From: Parelaphostrongylus tenuis
Lineage: Eukaryota; Nematoda; Chromadorea; Rhabditida; Metastrongylidae
Assembly (NCBI GenBank): GCA_019055375.1
Contig: JAHQIW010000461.1
Coordinates: 1 to 64,000, forward strand
Direction of reading: 5' to 3'
DNA length: 64,000 nt
A program made the position numbers and the translations under genes. Under the pieces are notes generated by a model, which did not search any database, was not told the DNA's origin, and worked only from the letters and a program-made list of their open reading frames with translations. Positions 24,954 to 34,404 of this stretch are shown in pieces. How positions within the stretch are numbered: the stretch's first letter is position 1; each line of letters starts with the position of its first letter.

Positions 24954-24988
24954 AGCTGACGTTTCGGCAGTTCGCCTTCTTCAGAGCC
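24954..24988 (-). ncRNA. Hammerhead-ribozyme-like motif at the 3' end of the minus PLE copy
   Basis: Mirror image of the motif at 28707-28741 with the same sequence: GGCU, CUGAAGA, a GGC/GCC hairpin, GAAAC, GU, C, AGCU. It lies about 200 bases downstream of the stop codon. Hammerhead ribozymes are described in PLE termini. Confidence 0.55.
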
Positions 24989-25191
24989 TGGAAAGGTCAA
25001 ATTGTCCGCAATCCAATAAGCCAAACACCTCCAATACTCTTTTAGAAAAAATCACCAGACCTAGATTTCAATCGCATCAAGCACAAAATCAACTCTCAAC
25101 ATACTCACCGCTTTTTATATGTGTTCCACTGAATGATTCAAGTGGAGACAACCGCAAGGAGATCACATAGGCTCGTAATGCACCTTACACA

Positions 25192-27018
25192 TCAAAATAA
25201 CAGTCTTATATACTGACTAAAATCACGTGTGATAACAAGGCATTCCTCCCTGCGGTTCATAGTTGGATTGGTGGTATTAATCCAAAGTGCTTCAAGAAGT
25301 TTTCGCGCTGATGTTTTTTGTTCCTGCGCAAGGATGGTGACTTCAATCTCAAGATCAGCTCCGTCGTGTTTCTGTTCTCTATGCGTCCCTAACGGGGTGT
25401 TCCGTCTTTTAAGACGCTTATCAGCTAGGTGTTCTTCTATACGGGCATAGAGCGGCCTACCCGTTTCGCCAATATATTTATCGCTACACGCTTTGCAAGA
25501 GATTAGGTAGACTGTACCTACGCTCGTGCAATCACCGTCTCTGCCGTTAGGACATATTTTACAATCTTTCATTATACAGAGACGGTCATATAAGCGGTTG
25601 CGAACTAGTTGGCGTTTTAGAGTATTCGGTGGTATTTCAATAAGAGCCACCGATTGCTCTAAACCCGCTCTTTTCAAACAGCGTTTTATAGCTGTACTAA
25701 TCTCATTTGAAAAGAACGGGAGTATGAACGGGATTTTCCTTTCATTCGAATTTTCGTTTGGAGGCGCACTATTTCCTCTAAACCTAAGCCGAGGGGCTAC
25801 AAATTTATATCCATTAGAAGTGGCTATTTCCCGAGCCAATTTCACGGATTCTTCTCTCTGCTCCTCCCCAGTACATACGCTGGCTGCTGTTCGAAACATG
25901 TTCTTTACTAGCGCCTTTTTCGTATGTGAGGGATGAGAAGAGAGATAGTGAACCAGGATATTTTTACTACTTGGCTTCCGGTACCACTTTGTGATGTAGC
26001 CGCTCTCGCTTAAGCTTATTTGCACGTTCAAGAAAGGAAGCCAATGATCTTTTGGTATCTCACGGGTAAACTTTATATACTCTGACTGTTCATTCAACAA
26101 TCTAAAACAATTATCTAGCTCCTCTTGAGTGGAGCAGATAACCAAACAGTCATCTATATACCTACAGTAGAGTAATGGCCGGAGATCCATCACTGGTGCT
26201 TCCACTTTCGACATAAAGGCAATCGCTAGGCTAGGCGCCAGTCGCTGCCCCATTGCCAGCCCTCTGATTTGTGCGAAATACTTCCCGGACCATCTGAAGA
26301 TTGAGCAGTTCAGGCACTCTTTTAACAGGACCATGAACTGCTCAATCGACAAGCCATACATGTTTACTGCTCCCTGGTGTTGTAACAGAAGCTCATGTGT
26401 GGCTTGCAATGCGGAGTCATTCGATACGTTGGTGTATAGAGCAGTGACGTCGAATGACTCCATTACGTACGCGCTGTTCGGGTTCGCGTTACGTAGACGA
26501 TCCAGGAGCATCTGAGTGTTCGTCAGATGAGCTGGAATGTGTCCTAGCAACTGGGATGTTATTAACGTTAAGAACCATGCTATCCTATCCGTCGGTCCGC
26601 CTACACAGCTGATGATAGGTCTAACTTTGAATATGGATGGATCGTTAGACATTAGATCATCAGTGGATACTAACTTATGTGTTTTCATAAGTAAGTATAA
26701 GACAGGACATGTTGGTGACTGGATTTTTAATTGAGTAATGATAGATGGTCTTAAGCCTGCCGCTTTTGCCGTACGGACCCACTCATTGTTTAATTTGCGG
26801 TTTTGCCTTTTGAATTCCTTTACAGAAGATGATCGGTAAAGCGAAGCATCTTCGAGATGCCTATTCGTTATTGCGATATCTAACTGTCGAGGAATCACAA
26901 CAAATTCTCCACCCTTATCACTAACTGATAGCCTTATACTTCCCTCCCTTATCAACTCTCGAACCTCTTTCATGCCACGCTTTTGTAGCTCGGTGAGGTT
27001 CGATTGAAACCTTTTCAT
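25192..27018 (-). CDS. Penelope-like element protein: reverse transcriptase plus GIY-YIG endonuclease
   Basis: This 608-codon frame copies RNA into DNA and nicks target DNA in the PLE cycle. RT landmarks: KVRPIISC (131-138), motif A SFDVTALYTNV (188-198), motif B GLAMGQRLAPSLA (253-265), catalytic YIDD (287-290), and the PLE-type thumb KWYRKPSSKN (344-353). A Cys cluster, C481, C486, C489 and C497, precedes the GIY-YIG nuclease: VYLISC (503-508), KYIGETGR (514-521), R526, H530, E576, N584. All the expected catalytic residues are present and there are no stops. The first ATG is at 27018, but the frame remains open upstream to the junction near 27060 (GLADETFKTLTHYR), so the true N-terminus lay further out and has been lost; full PLE proteins are usually longer. 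It may still be active, which I cannot determine. Confidence 0.93.
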   Translation of the reverse strand: MKRFQSNLTELQKRGMKEVRELIREGSIRLSVSDKGGEFVVIPRQLDIAITNRHLEDASLYRSSSVKEFKRQNRKLNNEWVRTAKAAGLRPSIITQLKIQSPTCPVLYLLMKTHKLVSTDDLMSNDPSIFKVRPIISCVGGPTDRIAWFLTLITSQLLGHIPAHLTNTQMLLDRLRNANPNSAYVMESFDVTALYTNVSNDSALQATHELLLQHQGAVNMYGLSIEQFMVLLKECLNCSIFRWSGKYFAQIRGLAMGQRLAPSLAIAFMSKVEAPVMDLRPLLYCRYIDDCLVICSTQEELDNCFRLLNEQSEYIKFTREIPKDHWLPFLNVQISLSESGYITKWYRKPSSKNILVHYLSSHPSHTKKALVKNMFRTAASVCTGEEQREESVKLAREIATSNGYKFVAPRLRFRGNSAPPNENSNERKIPFILPFFSNEISTAIKRCLKRAGLEQSVALIEIPPNTLKRQLVRNRLYDRLCIMKDCKICPNGRDGDCTSVGTVYLISCKACSDKYIGETGRPLYARIEEHLADKRLKRRNTPLGTHREQKHDGADLEIEVTILAQEQKTSARKLLEALWINTTNPTMNRREECLVITRDFSQYIRLLF

Positions 27019-28503
27019 ACGATAGTGAGTAAGGGTTTTGAAAGTCTCGTCCGCAAGTCCATATTCAAAGTTAGACCTATCATCAGCTGTGTAGGCGGAC
27101 CGACGGATAGGATAGCATGGTTCTTAACGTTAATAACATCCCAGTTGCTAGGACACATTCCAGCTCATCTGACGAACACTCAGATGCTCCTGGATCGTCT
27201 ACGTAACGCGAACCCGAACAGCGCGTACGTAATGGAGTCATTCGACGTCACTGCTCTATACACCAACGTATCGAATGACTCCGCATTGCAAGCCACACAT
27301 GAGCTTCTGTTACAACACCAGGGAGCAGTAAACATGTATGGCTTGTCGATTGAGCAGTTCATGGTACTGTTAAAAGAGTGCCTGAACTGCTCAATCTTCA
27401 GATGGTCCGGGAAGTATTTCGCACAAATCAGAGGGCTGGCAATGGGGCAGCGACTGGCGCCTAGCCTAGCGATTGCCTTTATGTCGAAAGTGGAAGCACC
27501 AGTGATGGATCTCCGGCCATTACTCTACTGTAGGTATATAGATGACTGTTTGGTTATCTGCTCCACTCAAGAGGAGCTAGATAATTGTTTTAGATTGTTG
27601 AATGAACAGTCAGAGTATATAAAGTTTACCCGTGAGATACCAAAAGATCATTGGCTTCCTTTCTTGAACGTGCAAATAAGCTTAAGCGAGAGCGGCTACA
27701 TCACAAAGTGGTACCGGAAGCCAAGTAGTAAAAATATCCTGGTTCACTATCTCTCTTCTCATCCCTCACATACGAAAAAGGCGCTAGTAAAGAACATGTT
27801 TCGAACAGCAGCCAGCGTATGTACTGGGGAGGAGCAGAGAGAAGAATCCGTGAAATTGGCTCGGGAAATAGCCACTTCTAATGGATATGAATTTGTAGCC
27901 CCTCGGCTTAGGTTTAGAGGAAATAGTGCGCCTCCAAACGAAAATTCGAATGAAAGGAAAATCCCGTTCATACTCCCGTTCTTTTCAAATGAGATTAGTA
28001 CAGCTATAAAACGCTGTTTGAAAAGAGCGGGTTTAGAGCAATCGGTGGCTCTTATTGAAATACCACCGAATACTCTAAAACGCCAACTAGTTCGCAACCG
28101 CTTATATGACCGTCTCTGTATAATGAAAGATTGTAAAATATGTCCTAACGGCAGAGACGGTGATTGCACGAGCGTAGGTACAGTCTACCTAATCTCTTGC
28201 AAAGCGTGTAGCGATAAATATATTGGCGAAACGGGTAGGCCGCTCTATGCCCGTATAGAAGAACACCTAGCTGATAAGCGTCTTAAAAGACGGAACACCC
28301 CGTTAGGGACGCATAGAGAACAGAAACACGACGGAGCTGATTTTGAGATTGAAGTCACCATCCTTGCGCAGGAACAAAAAACATCAGCGCGAAAACTTCT
28401 TGAAGCACTTTGGATTAATACCACCAATCCAACTATGAACCGCAGGGAGGAATGCCTTGTTATCACACGTGATTTTAGTCAGTATATAAGACTGTTATTT
28501 TGA
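27004..28503 (+). CDS. Chimeric-start PLE protein: RT (5' truncated) plus GIY-YIG endonuclease
   Basis: 499 codons. Residues 1-19 (MKPFHTIVSKGFESLVRKS) come from antisense of the minus copy's 5' region; from I20 the protein is PLE sequence. It retains RT motif A, motif B, YIDD (178-181), the thumb block, the Cys cluster and the GIY-YIG residues (Y395, Y406, R417, E467, N475). Compared with the minus copy I see two amino-acid differences: Glu for Lys at 296 and Phe for Leu at 447. The N-terminal RT fingers before KVRP are missing, so RT activity is doubtful, though the nuclease domain looks whole. Its ATG lies inside the minus frame: the two frames overlap head to head over 27004-27018. Whether this chimeric start is used is unknown. 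Confidence 0.85.
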   Translation: MKPFHTIVSKGFESLVRKSIFKVRPIISCVGGPTDRIAWFLTLITSQLLGHIPAHLTNTQMLLDRLRNANPNSAYVMESFDVTALYTNVSNDSALQATHELLLQHQGAVNMYGLSIEQFMVLLKECLNCSIFRWSGKYFAQIRGLAMGQRLAPSLAIAFMSKVEAPVMDLRPLLYCRYIDDCLVICSTQEELDNCFRLLNEQSEYIKFTREIPKDHWLPFLNVQISLSESGYITKWYRKPSSKNILVHYLSSHPSHTKKALVKNMFRTAASVCTGEEQREESVKLAREIATSNGYEFVAPRLRFRGNSAPPNENSNERKIPFILPFFSNEISTAIKRCLKRAGLEQSVALIEIPPNTLKRQLVRNRLYDRLCIMKDCKICPNGRDGDCTSVGTVYLISCKACSDKYIGETGRPLYARIEEHLADKRLKRRNTPLGTHREQKHDGADFEIEVTILAQEQKTSARKLLEALWINTTNPTMNRREECLVITRDFSQYIRLLF

Positions 28504-28801
28504 TGTGTAAGGTGCATTACGAGCCTATGTGATCTCCTTGCGGTTGTCTCCACTTGAATCATTCAGTGGAACACATATAAAAAGCGGTGAGTATGTTGAG
28601 AGTTGATTTTGTGCTTGATGCGATTGAAATCTAGGTCTGGTGATTTTTTCTAAAAGAGTATTGGAGGTGTTTGGCTTATTGGATTGCGGACAATTTGACC
28701 TTTCCAGGCTCTGAAGAAGGCGAACTGCCGAAACGTCAGCTGTGAATAAATTTTATTATAACACCTCGTGTTTTGCTTAAAGAAGAAAAACAGTAATTAT
28801 A
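27058..28801 (+). mobile_element. 5'-truncated plus-strand PLE copy
   Basis: It begins at 'tccatattcaaag' within the RT domain, just before KVRPIISC, and is joined to the 5' end of the minus copy. The junction shows a few bases of shared sequence (tcc), consistent with microhomology. The 3' end ('aacacctcgtgttttgc...cagtaatta') is identical to the outer end of the minus copy. 5' truncation with an intact 3' end is normal for elements primed from the 3' end. Confidence 0.9.
28707..28741 (+). ncRNA. Hammerhead-ribozyme-like motif at the 3' end of the plus PLE copy
   Basis: GGCU (28707-28710), CUGAAGA (28711-28717, fits CUGANGA), one extra A, a GGC-GAACU-GCC hairpin (stem II), GAAAC (28730-28734), GU, C (cleavage position), AGCU (28738-28741). 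GGCU/AGCU pair as stem I, with one G-U. Stem III would be only AC/GU without a loop, so folding may need a dimer or a larger loop. The extra A before stem II is a deviation. Hammerheads are known from PLE termini (De la Pena group), which supports the reading; activity is untested. Confidence 0.6.
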
Positions 28802-29172
28802 TTGAAGCATGCCGAGGTTAATAGACAGTCGGTCTTGGGAATAACACTATTAGCCAAGTAGAGCGATTGTTGACTTGAAATTGACAAAAATAATGGAATA
28901 ATTGATAATGATTAGATCTAACGGAGACAATCTTAAGGAACAAAATGAATTTAAGGTTGCATTCACTAATGAATAAATATTTATTATCGAACTCCAATTA
29001 CGTCTATCAAATTCGGATAGTCTGTATGGTGTCGACTTGACCAGAGTTGAGCTGGGAACAACATCACAGTAATAAGTGCGTATGTTCTATTACCATAAAT
29101 GCGTCCTTTTTTATTGTAGCAGTAACGAACTCTAATGACACTGAAACGCACTGATGCAATACGCAAATGCAA

Positions 29173-29215
29173 TACTACACAGGCCCGTTTCGCCCTTCGA
29201 GGCTCATCAGTAGTA
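29173..29215 (-). ncRNA. Hammerhead-ribozyme-like motif, best fold in the window
   Basis: Minus strand: UACUA (stem I), CUGAUGA (exact core), GCCU-CGAA-GGGC (flush 4-bp stem II with tetraloop), GAAA, then an ACG-GGCC-UGU stem III, G at the cleavage position, and UAGUA, which pairs perfectly with UACUA. Every core element and all three stems are present. The single flaw is G instead of A, C or U at the cleavage site, which would prevent normal cleavage. It therefore looks like an almost intact, recently inactivated ribozyme. Confidence 0.6.
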
Positions 29216-30231
29216 CGGTGCCTTTTGGCTTACTCCATCCCTTCTTATGGGATACCTTTACTTAGAGAGGAATCGACGCCGAATAAGAAATCATCGCAAG
29301 TCAAGTGATGAAACACTAAAACATAAGGACCATACCAAACCTCACCCAAAGTTCAAAACATATTATCATATTATCAGATTATGTTCGAAAATGTCGCTCA
29401 ATTTATCAATATCTTTATCTATTGGTTGAGATCATTTGAAGAGCTACGTAGTCAAAGTTTGGTGATTAAACGTATCAGAGTTCGACACAGCCTATCACCG
29501 TTTAATTTCTATTCACTCTCACGAATCCCAGCAAGTTACTGTCACAGCTAACCTGAAAGAACAGGATTCTTGCTGAGTCGATCAGCATTATGGAGGGATC
29601 GAACAATGCATTGTTAAAACTCTCTCGTTTCCCGACAATCTTTTATCTCACACGTGAAATTTGATGTGTTTAGAAGTAAATGCGGTGACTTCGTCAATTT
29701 CACTAGTGCGTGGCCTATGCTTTCACAACTTGACAATATCTGTGGGTCCTTCAGGATGAGATGTATTGAATTTTTTAGTGCCGAGCACTTTTCGGCAGCC
29801 CAGTTTACAAATCATTAATATTTGAGAAATCCGTATTACATTTTCAATATCAATTTTTTCCCAACCTTGACTTTAGCAGTCAGTGATGATCTCTCTAAGG
29901 GATATGCTCATCTCGTGATATTGCATTGGGACAATATCTGCTCAATGTTCTGACGTCTTTTTCTCCTTCAAAGCCGACGATGCGAGTTGATTGTTCACAG
30001 TCGTTTGTCCAAAAACTGCAGTTTTTCGATGTTGTTCAAGACGAATATTTTCCAGTGAAGCACCGTTCGAATGAGGTAACCTTGCTCATAATAACATGAC
30101 ACCAAGTTTTGATGAAGTTGGTGTTCAAAGTACTAGTACCTTTCGTTTTAACTCATTATAACACCGATTACTGCAGTATGGACTATCGCGAACAACAAAT
30201 GACCATCAAAGAGCAATTGTCGCATTCAATA

Positions 30232-30509
30232 TAGAAGATAAAAGGAGAAAGCTCTCGGTGTTCATCAATTCGTCTTCAATCTTGAACTTCGTATGAGGTG
30301 AATAAATGCACATGTGGCCTTCAATGACTTGCGATGGTCTACCGGTGCATCGAGTCACTGCGTTTATCCCCTCTTCCAAGTCTAAGACCATTGTTGGTAT
30401 CAATTTACCGACCCCGGAGAGATGGATATTTTGGTGAGCCATAAGCGCGAGGTCAAACCATCGCCCCTGCGTGCGACGTTGAGATCCTCCAAGCATTGCG
30501 CCACACGCA
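30232..30509 (-). repeat. tRNA-derived SINE-like element, family 1, spacer copy
   Basis: Minus strand begins 'tgcgtgtggcgcaatgct' (A-box position) and continues with 'gatggtttgacctcgcgctt' (B-box position), 'tctccggggtcggtaaattg', and ends 'gaacaccgagagctttctcc'. It matches 48374-48680 and 58877-59176 along its whole length. Confidence 0.75.
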
Positions 30510-30654
30510 CTCCTCCGCATAAGGCATACTACATAAAGAAACATTAAGTGAGTCTACTACATTAGAGCGATGTTTTACTGGAGCAGAGTCAACTCGAACG
30601 ACGTCGTTGGTCACAGCGCTAGGATGAGGGCCTGTGGGTCGTCGGCTCGTGGCA

Positions 30655-30695
30655 CTCAGGGTCTGAGAAAGGCGATGACGTCGAAACATTAGCCA
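30655..30695 (+). ncRNA. Hammerhead-like relic, PLE type
   Basis: GGGUCUGAGAAAGGCGAUG then ACGUC, GAAAC, AUUAGCC. It aligns with the PLE 3'-end motif. The core is CUGAGAA rather than CUGANGA, so it is degenerate. Confidence 0.35.
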
Positions 30696-30894
30696 AATGA
30701 TGATCGGCATTAACGTCGATGTTCAAGTCTAATCAACTACTGTCACTGGCCATCCAAAGTCGTGAATTGTTCACTGGCTGTCGAACATACACTCTTCATT
30801 ACTGCATGCTACAGTAGATCAGTGAATTCGTCTTGCTGTAGGATGCCATACGTAAGGGATTCTGCCAGATAGGTGGCCTCCTGTTGTAGCTTTG

Positions 30895-31285
30895 ACATCT
30901 CATGAAGTCCATTCGATAACGGCAGCGCCGCGTCTATGGGTTGCGCTGAAACGGATTATGTATCTGTCTTATCTCATTCTCGATAGTGTGACGTATGAAC
31001 GGCATCTTCGATTTTCGATTGTTGACGTGAGTGCAAGAATTTTGGAAAGTTTCTCCGTGCAGAAAATTGGATTTTTTAGTGTCGACATTCAAGATGCCCG
31101 TTCAAGGTCGCCAGATCTTTCAAGCACGGAGTCAGGTGTTCTTTGTTTTCTTTGTTTTATGCTCGTTACTGTAGCACTTCTCAAGCCGCTTGTTCCCTCC
31201 TGCTCAACTCTGCTCAAGTCGACGCCATACTGACTATCCGATTTAGACAGACGTAACTGGAGTTCGAAGATAATCATATATTTAT
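30895..31285 (-). pseudogene. RTE retrotransposon 3' fragment at the inner edge of the right arm
   Basis: Three blocks match the RTE at 37322-40193 in the same orientation and order: 'gataacggc...gttgcgctgaa' near 30917-30950 (RTE about 37540-37580), 'cgattttcgattgttgacgt' near 31010 (RTE about 37640), and 'tagacagacgtaactggag' near 31244 (RTE about 37950). The last block is mirrored at 28990-29030 in the left arm, so the palindrome boundary runs through this fragment. Confidence 0.65.
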
Positions 31286-32639
31286 GAGTGAATGCAACGC
31301 TTGAAGTTATTTTGCTCCTTATGATTGTTTCCGATAAATCTAATCATGGATCAATTAATTATTCCACTATCTTTATCAATTCTAAATCAACACTTGCTCA
31401 ACTTGGCTGATAGTGTTATTTTAGAACGATGTCATCAACAAAGCGGTTGGCTTAATTTTCTAATACCGACTTTTCTCCCGTGTTATCCTACTTTAGTGCC
31501 TGTGCATCGCCTTGGAGAGCTGTGATAAATAATCTTAGCGAGATTGATTGGCTTTTTTGATTTGCTGAAGATTCTACTTGTTAGCAATTTTGTTATTGAA
31601 TGATGCCAGTATGTGTAAAAATTCTTGGATGGAACACGAGGAGTCTGTCCGATTAGGGCAGAGATGCCCTGGCCGTGGCGGATTTTTACAAGTACTTGTG
31701 GGTCAACTAAGCCAAACGTCGTTTTCAAATTGACAAAAAGAGGCACAGCGGTCTCATGTTCTCAAAATCTTGTGAATCCTGTTATCTCGTCATCTTATCA
31801 TTAATAACTTATGTCGAAAAATTATTTTATTTCGAGGTACGGGCAGAAGTTTGTCATAAAGATGTCAAGTGTAGTTCAACTTCAACAGCTCACATGTGCG
31901 ATCACCGTTGTTCAAACTGCGGTGGGAAGCGTTATTGCTGCCCAGGTAACCAAAACTAAGCAATTAGGACTTTTTGCAAATGGATCTGAAAATCTTTAGC
32001 CTCCTCCAGCAACGCACTATTCTACAGCATTTAAACCAGCAAGAGAAGCATTTTTTCGAGCAAAGAAAATGAATTTTGTTATGACAGATTATGATAGTAT
32101 TTTGCTCATATTACATGCCTGTAAGCGGTTACGTAGTTCACCACCTGCCGTACTTGCTCTGGAAAAGTTTCTTTTTGTGCAGAAAAAACCTTTACTATTG
32201 AGCACCCATACGGTAATGTTATCCATTTGCTGTGTAAAATCATAGCAATGCTTCGCATTTCACGTGAAATTTCTGTCCCATCGTTGCATTTCGGTACATC
32301 CGCGGAAATGAAAGCGTAAATCCCTATTAGTAATGCTGTGTAAATGAGAAAAGCAGGATTCGTTTACAAGAAAAGAATGGGAGAAGGGATGTCACCTAGT
32401 GGTGTCTCGAAAATGTATATTAAGATTTCTTAGGACAACTGAAACGTTAAAAAGTGGAAGCCAATGTTGCCTTCCATTTATCAGTTAAGTTTTATATAAT
32501 TTGAGTGTTCATCACACAACTCAAAACATTCCCTCATTTCTGTTGTGCGAAGTAAATGACAGAATATCTGCTTATATTTATACATTAGAGTAATTAAGGA
32601 GATCGATTACCGGAATTTCTGTGTGAGACATGAAAGCTA

Positions 32640-32830
32640 CAGCAACCGTGACTTTACGAGAGCAGCGTTGCTAAGAAATCATTAATAACAAAGAATTTCA
32701 GCAAGTTATCAGTTAATGAACACTTTTCGCAAGTATTAATGCATATTTAATTACAGGATTGCACTAAGGAACTGTCTTCAAATTGAAAACTTTGTGGGGC
32801 GCTCACTTTCTAGAATACAATTTGCATAAG
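32640..32830 (+). repeat. CAH repeat unit, right arm inner copy
   Basis: Mirror partner of 23515-23690, with 'aattacaggattgcactaag' and 'ttcaaattgaaaactttg' blocks. Confidence 0.65.
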
Positions 32831-32839
32831 ACCTATTCG

Positions 32840-33480
32840 AATGCGGCTAGTTTTCAAGTGGCTTTGGAAGTCGAATCGCAAAAGCGTACTGTCAATACTT
32901 CTCTTCTTGTCCTCACATACGAATAGGGCTTCTGTGAAAACATGCTATGAATACCAAGCTATGTGAAGGAGGAAAGTGGATTGGAGGATTCATGAAACTG
33001 GCTCTTAAAATAGTCATTTCAGTGCTTCATGTAGGGCCATAAACAAAAATTTTGATATTATAATGTGCCGTTCAACATAGCTCTGATTATGAAGAAGAAG
33101 TATAGCAGTAAAACGCTGATTAATAACAATGATTGCAAAACCCCCAGATACTTTCTGGCGCCAGCGAACTTGTCGTCGATTGGAGGACCGTCTGTGAAAA
33201 ATGCAAGATGCACAATGAGCCCTGAGAGTAGAGAAGTGGTTGAGCTCGGCACTTTATTCTGTCTTTTATAAAACCTGTGGAGTTGATTGCATTAGCAAAT
33301 GTACCACCATAAGCGCATAGAATACAAGGTACAACGGTGAAAATTATGAAGCAGATGTCACCATCCACGGCGAGAGATATGAGGTTCAGCACATAAGAGT
33401 CTCAAGACATTCAGCAAAATCTGATGCCTTCAAACATGAATCGCAGGGAGGAATAATCTTATTAGACTGATTATGTGGTA
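32840..33480 (+). pseudogene. Penelope-like element relic, C-terminal half, right arm
   Basis: Mirror partner of the relic at 22855-23500. 'aatcgcagggaggaataa' near 33434 corresponds to the NRREE region of the intact PLE, and 'catgaaactggctcttaaaat' near 32990 to VKLAREI. Stops and frameshifts interrupt it, and no GIY-YIG residues can be read through. Confidence 0.65.
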
Positions 33481-34404
33481 TGAGAGAGGGCGCACTTGTA
33501 ATCCATGTAATCTCAGTGCGGATAGTTTACATATGAAAGACTTGGAGTTTGTGGTGTGAGGTGAATTAGCAGATTTGTTCTCAGTGCGATTAAACATGAA
33601 TATTGGGCAGAATATGAAGCCTCTCGGCTGATTGGGTTACACTCAATTTAAGCATTACACGCTAGGGGAAGGGCGAAATCGCCGAAGCGTTGGTTTTTCT
33701 GACCAAAAGGCTTGCAGAAAACATCCCTTTTTCTGATAAAAATAAATCATCGACATGTTAAGTAAGAGTAATACAGCCTAGTACACAAAAATATTCTTGA
33801 AGTTCTTTACGATACTTACCGCGATGTTTGAGAAAGACGAAAGTCACAGCTCAATAGTAACTTGCGCATTTTAAGCCACTGAAACTTACTTATCAGATCA
33901 CCAAAGAGTAGTTTATCTTCCACTGATGTACGGCTAATGAACCGACTGGATACAAATACTTTAGATAAATGTTATAGAAGGCTAGGTTTTCTTTTGTGTA
34001 GAACAACATATTTCGCTCAATGGCTTTATAACTATTTCCAGCAGTAACCGATGATGTGCAGATTTTGAGTGAGATGTTAGCACGCCTATGTTTGATGAAA
34101 TTCATATAAATCTAAATTTCTATGTCAACTATGCTAAGGAGCGCTGATGACGAGAACGTGCTCCATTTCACTGAATGAATCTTTTGATGTACCAACTGAG
34201 GTTATAAGTCTGTTCAACTCAAGTTTACCAAACTGATAATGCTTCCTGACAATTTCTCGCCAGTAGGTTATCATATCACGCTGTTGACAGAAGCTGTTCT
34301 CAACAGACAGTCGGAGGGATATTAGATTTTTATTTTGTAAACAATGCAACCAAATAATGGCGCTCCGCATCTAACTCATAGATGATTCATAATATCCTTT
34401 TACT

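Larger units (their letters stand above)
24894..28838. mobile_element. Inverted (head-to-head) Penelope-like element pair inserted in the left arm
   Basis: Two copies of one PLE lie head to head: minus copy 24894-27060 and plus copy 27058-28801. They are nearly identical over 24894-26637 and 27058-28801, each exactly 1,744 bp. The 26638-27057 stretch is unique to the minus copy. The undisturbed right palindrome arm (RC near 31409) reads 'aaaataacactatcagcc'. Here 'aaaatatcactat' precedes the pair and 'ataacactattagcc' follows it, so about 11 bp are present on both sides as an imperfect target-site duplication. A 37-bp tail (28802-28838) separates the plus copy from that duplication. The pair therefore behaves as one insertion that postdates the palindrome. 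Confidence 0.85.
15870..29075 (+). repeat. Left arm of a giant imperfect inverted repeat
   Basis: Successive blocks match the reverse complement of 31155-43712 in mirror order. Examples: 15.9-16.3 kb with 43.3-43.7; 16.6-16.85 with 42.3-42.55; 17.16-17.38 with 41.8-42.05; 18.3-18.8 with 40.4-40.9; 19.1-20.6 with 35.7-37.25; 20.9-21.15 with 35.25-35.5; 22.2-22.4 with 33.9-34.1; 23.07-23.26 with 33.06-33.25; 24.2-24.4 with 31.9-32.05; 28.85-29.07 with 31.16-31.4. The arm is interrupted by the PLE pair at 24894-28838. Without it the arm is about 9.3 kb. Divergence is substantial, with many small indels. Confidence 0.9.
29076..31154. other. Spacer between the palindrome arms
   Basis: About 2.1 kb with no mirror partner. 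It holds a hammerhead-like motif (29173), a family 1 SINE-like element (30232-30509), another hammerhead-like relic (30655-30695) and the start of an RTE fragment (from 30895). 29990-30120 shows weak similarity to 46900-47110, around 'gaatgaggtaacctt' and 'taataacatgac'. The rest (29222-29990) has nothing I recognise. Confidence 0.6.

Noticed and set aside
25229..26734. Open frames on the plus strand under the minus PLE gene (and their mirror frames at 27180-28466)
   Set aside because: They are antisense shadows of the PLE coding sequence; the same frames appear in both copies because the DNA is the same.
24894..28801. PLE pair as the centre of the giant palindrome
   Set aside because: Left-arm homology resumes at 28840 and continues to 29075, and the empty site exists at 31405-31425, so the pair is an insertion within the left arm. 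The true spacer is 29076-31154.
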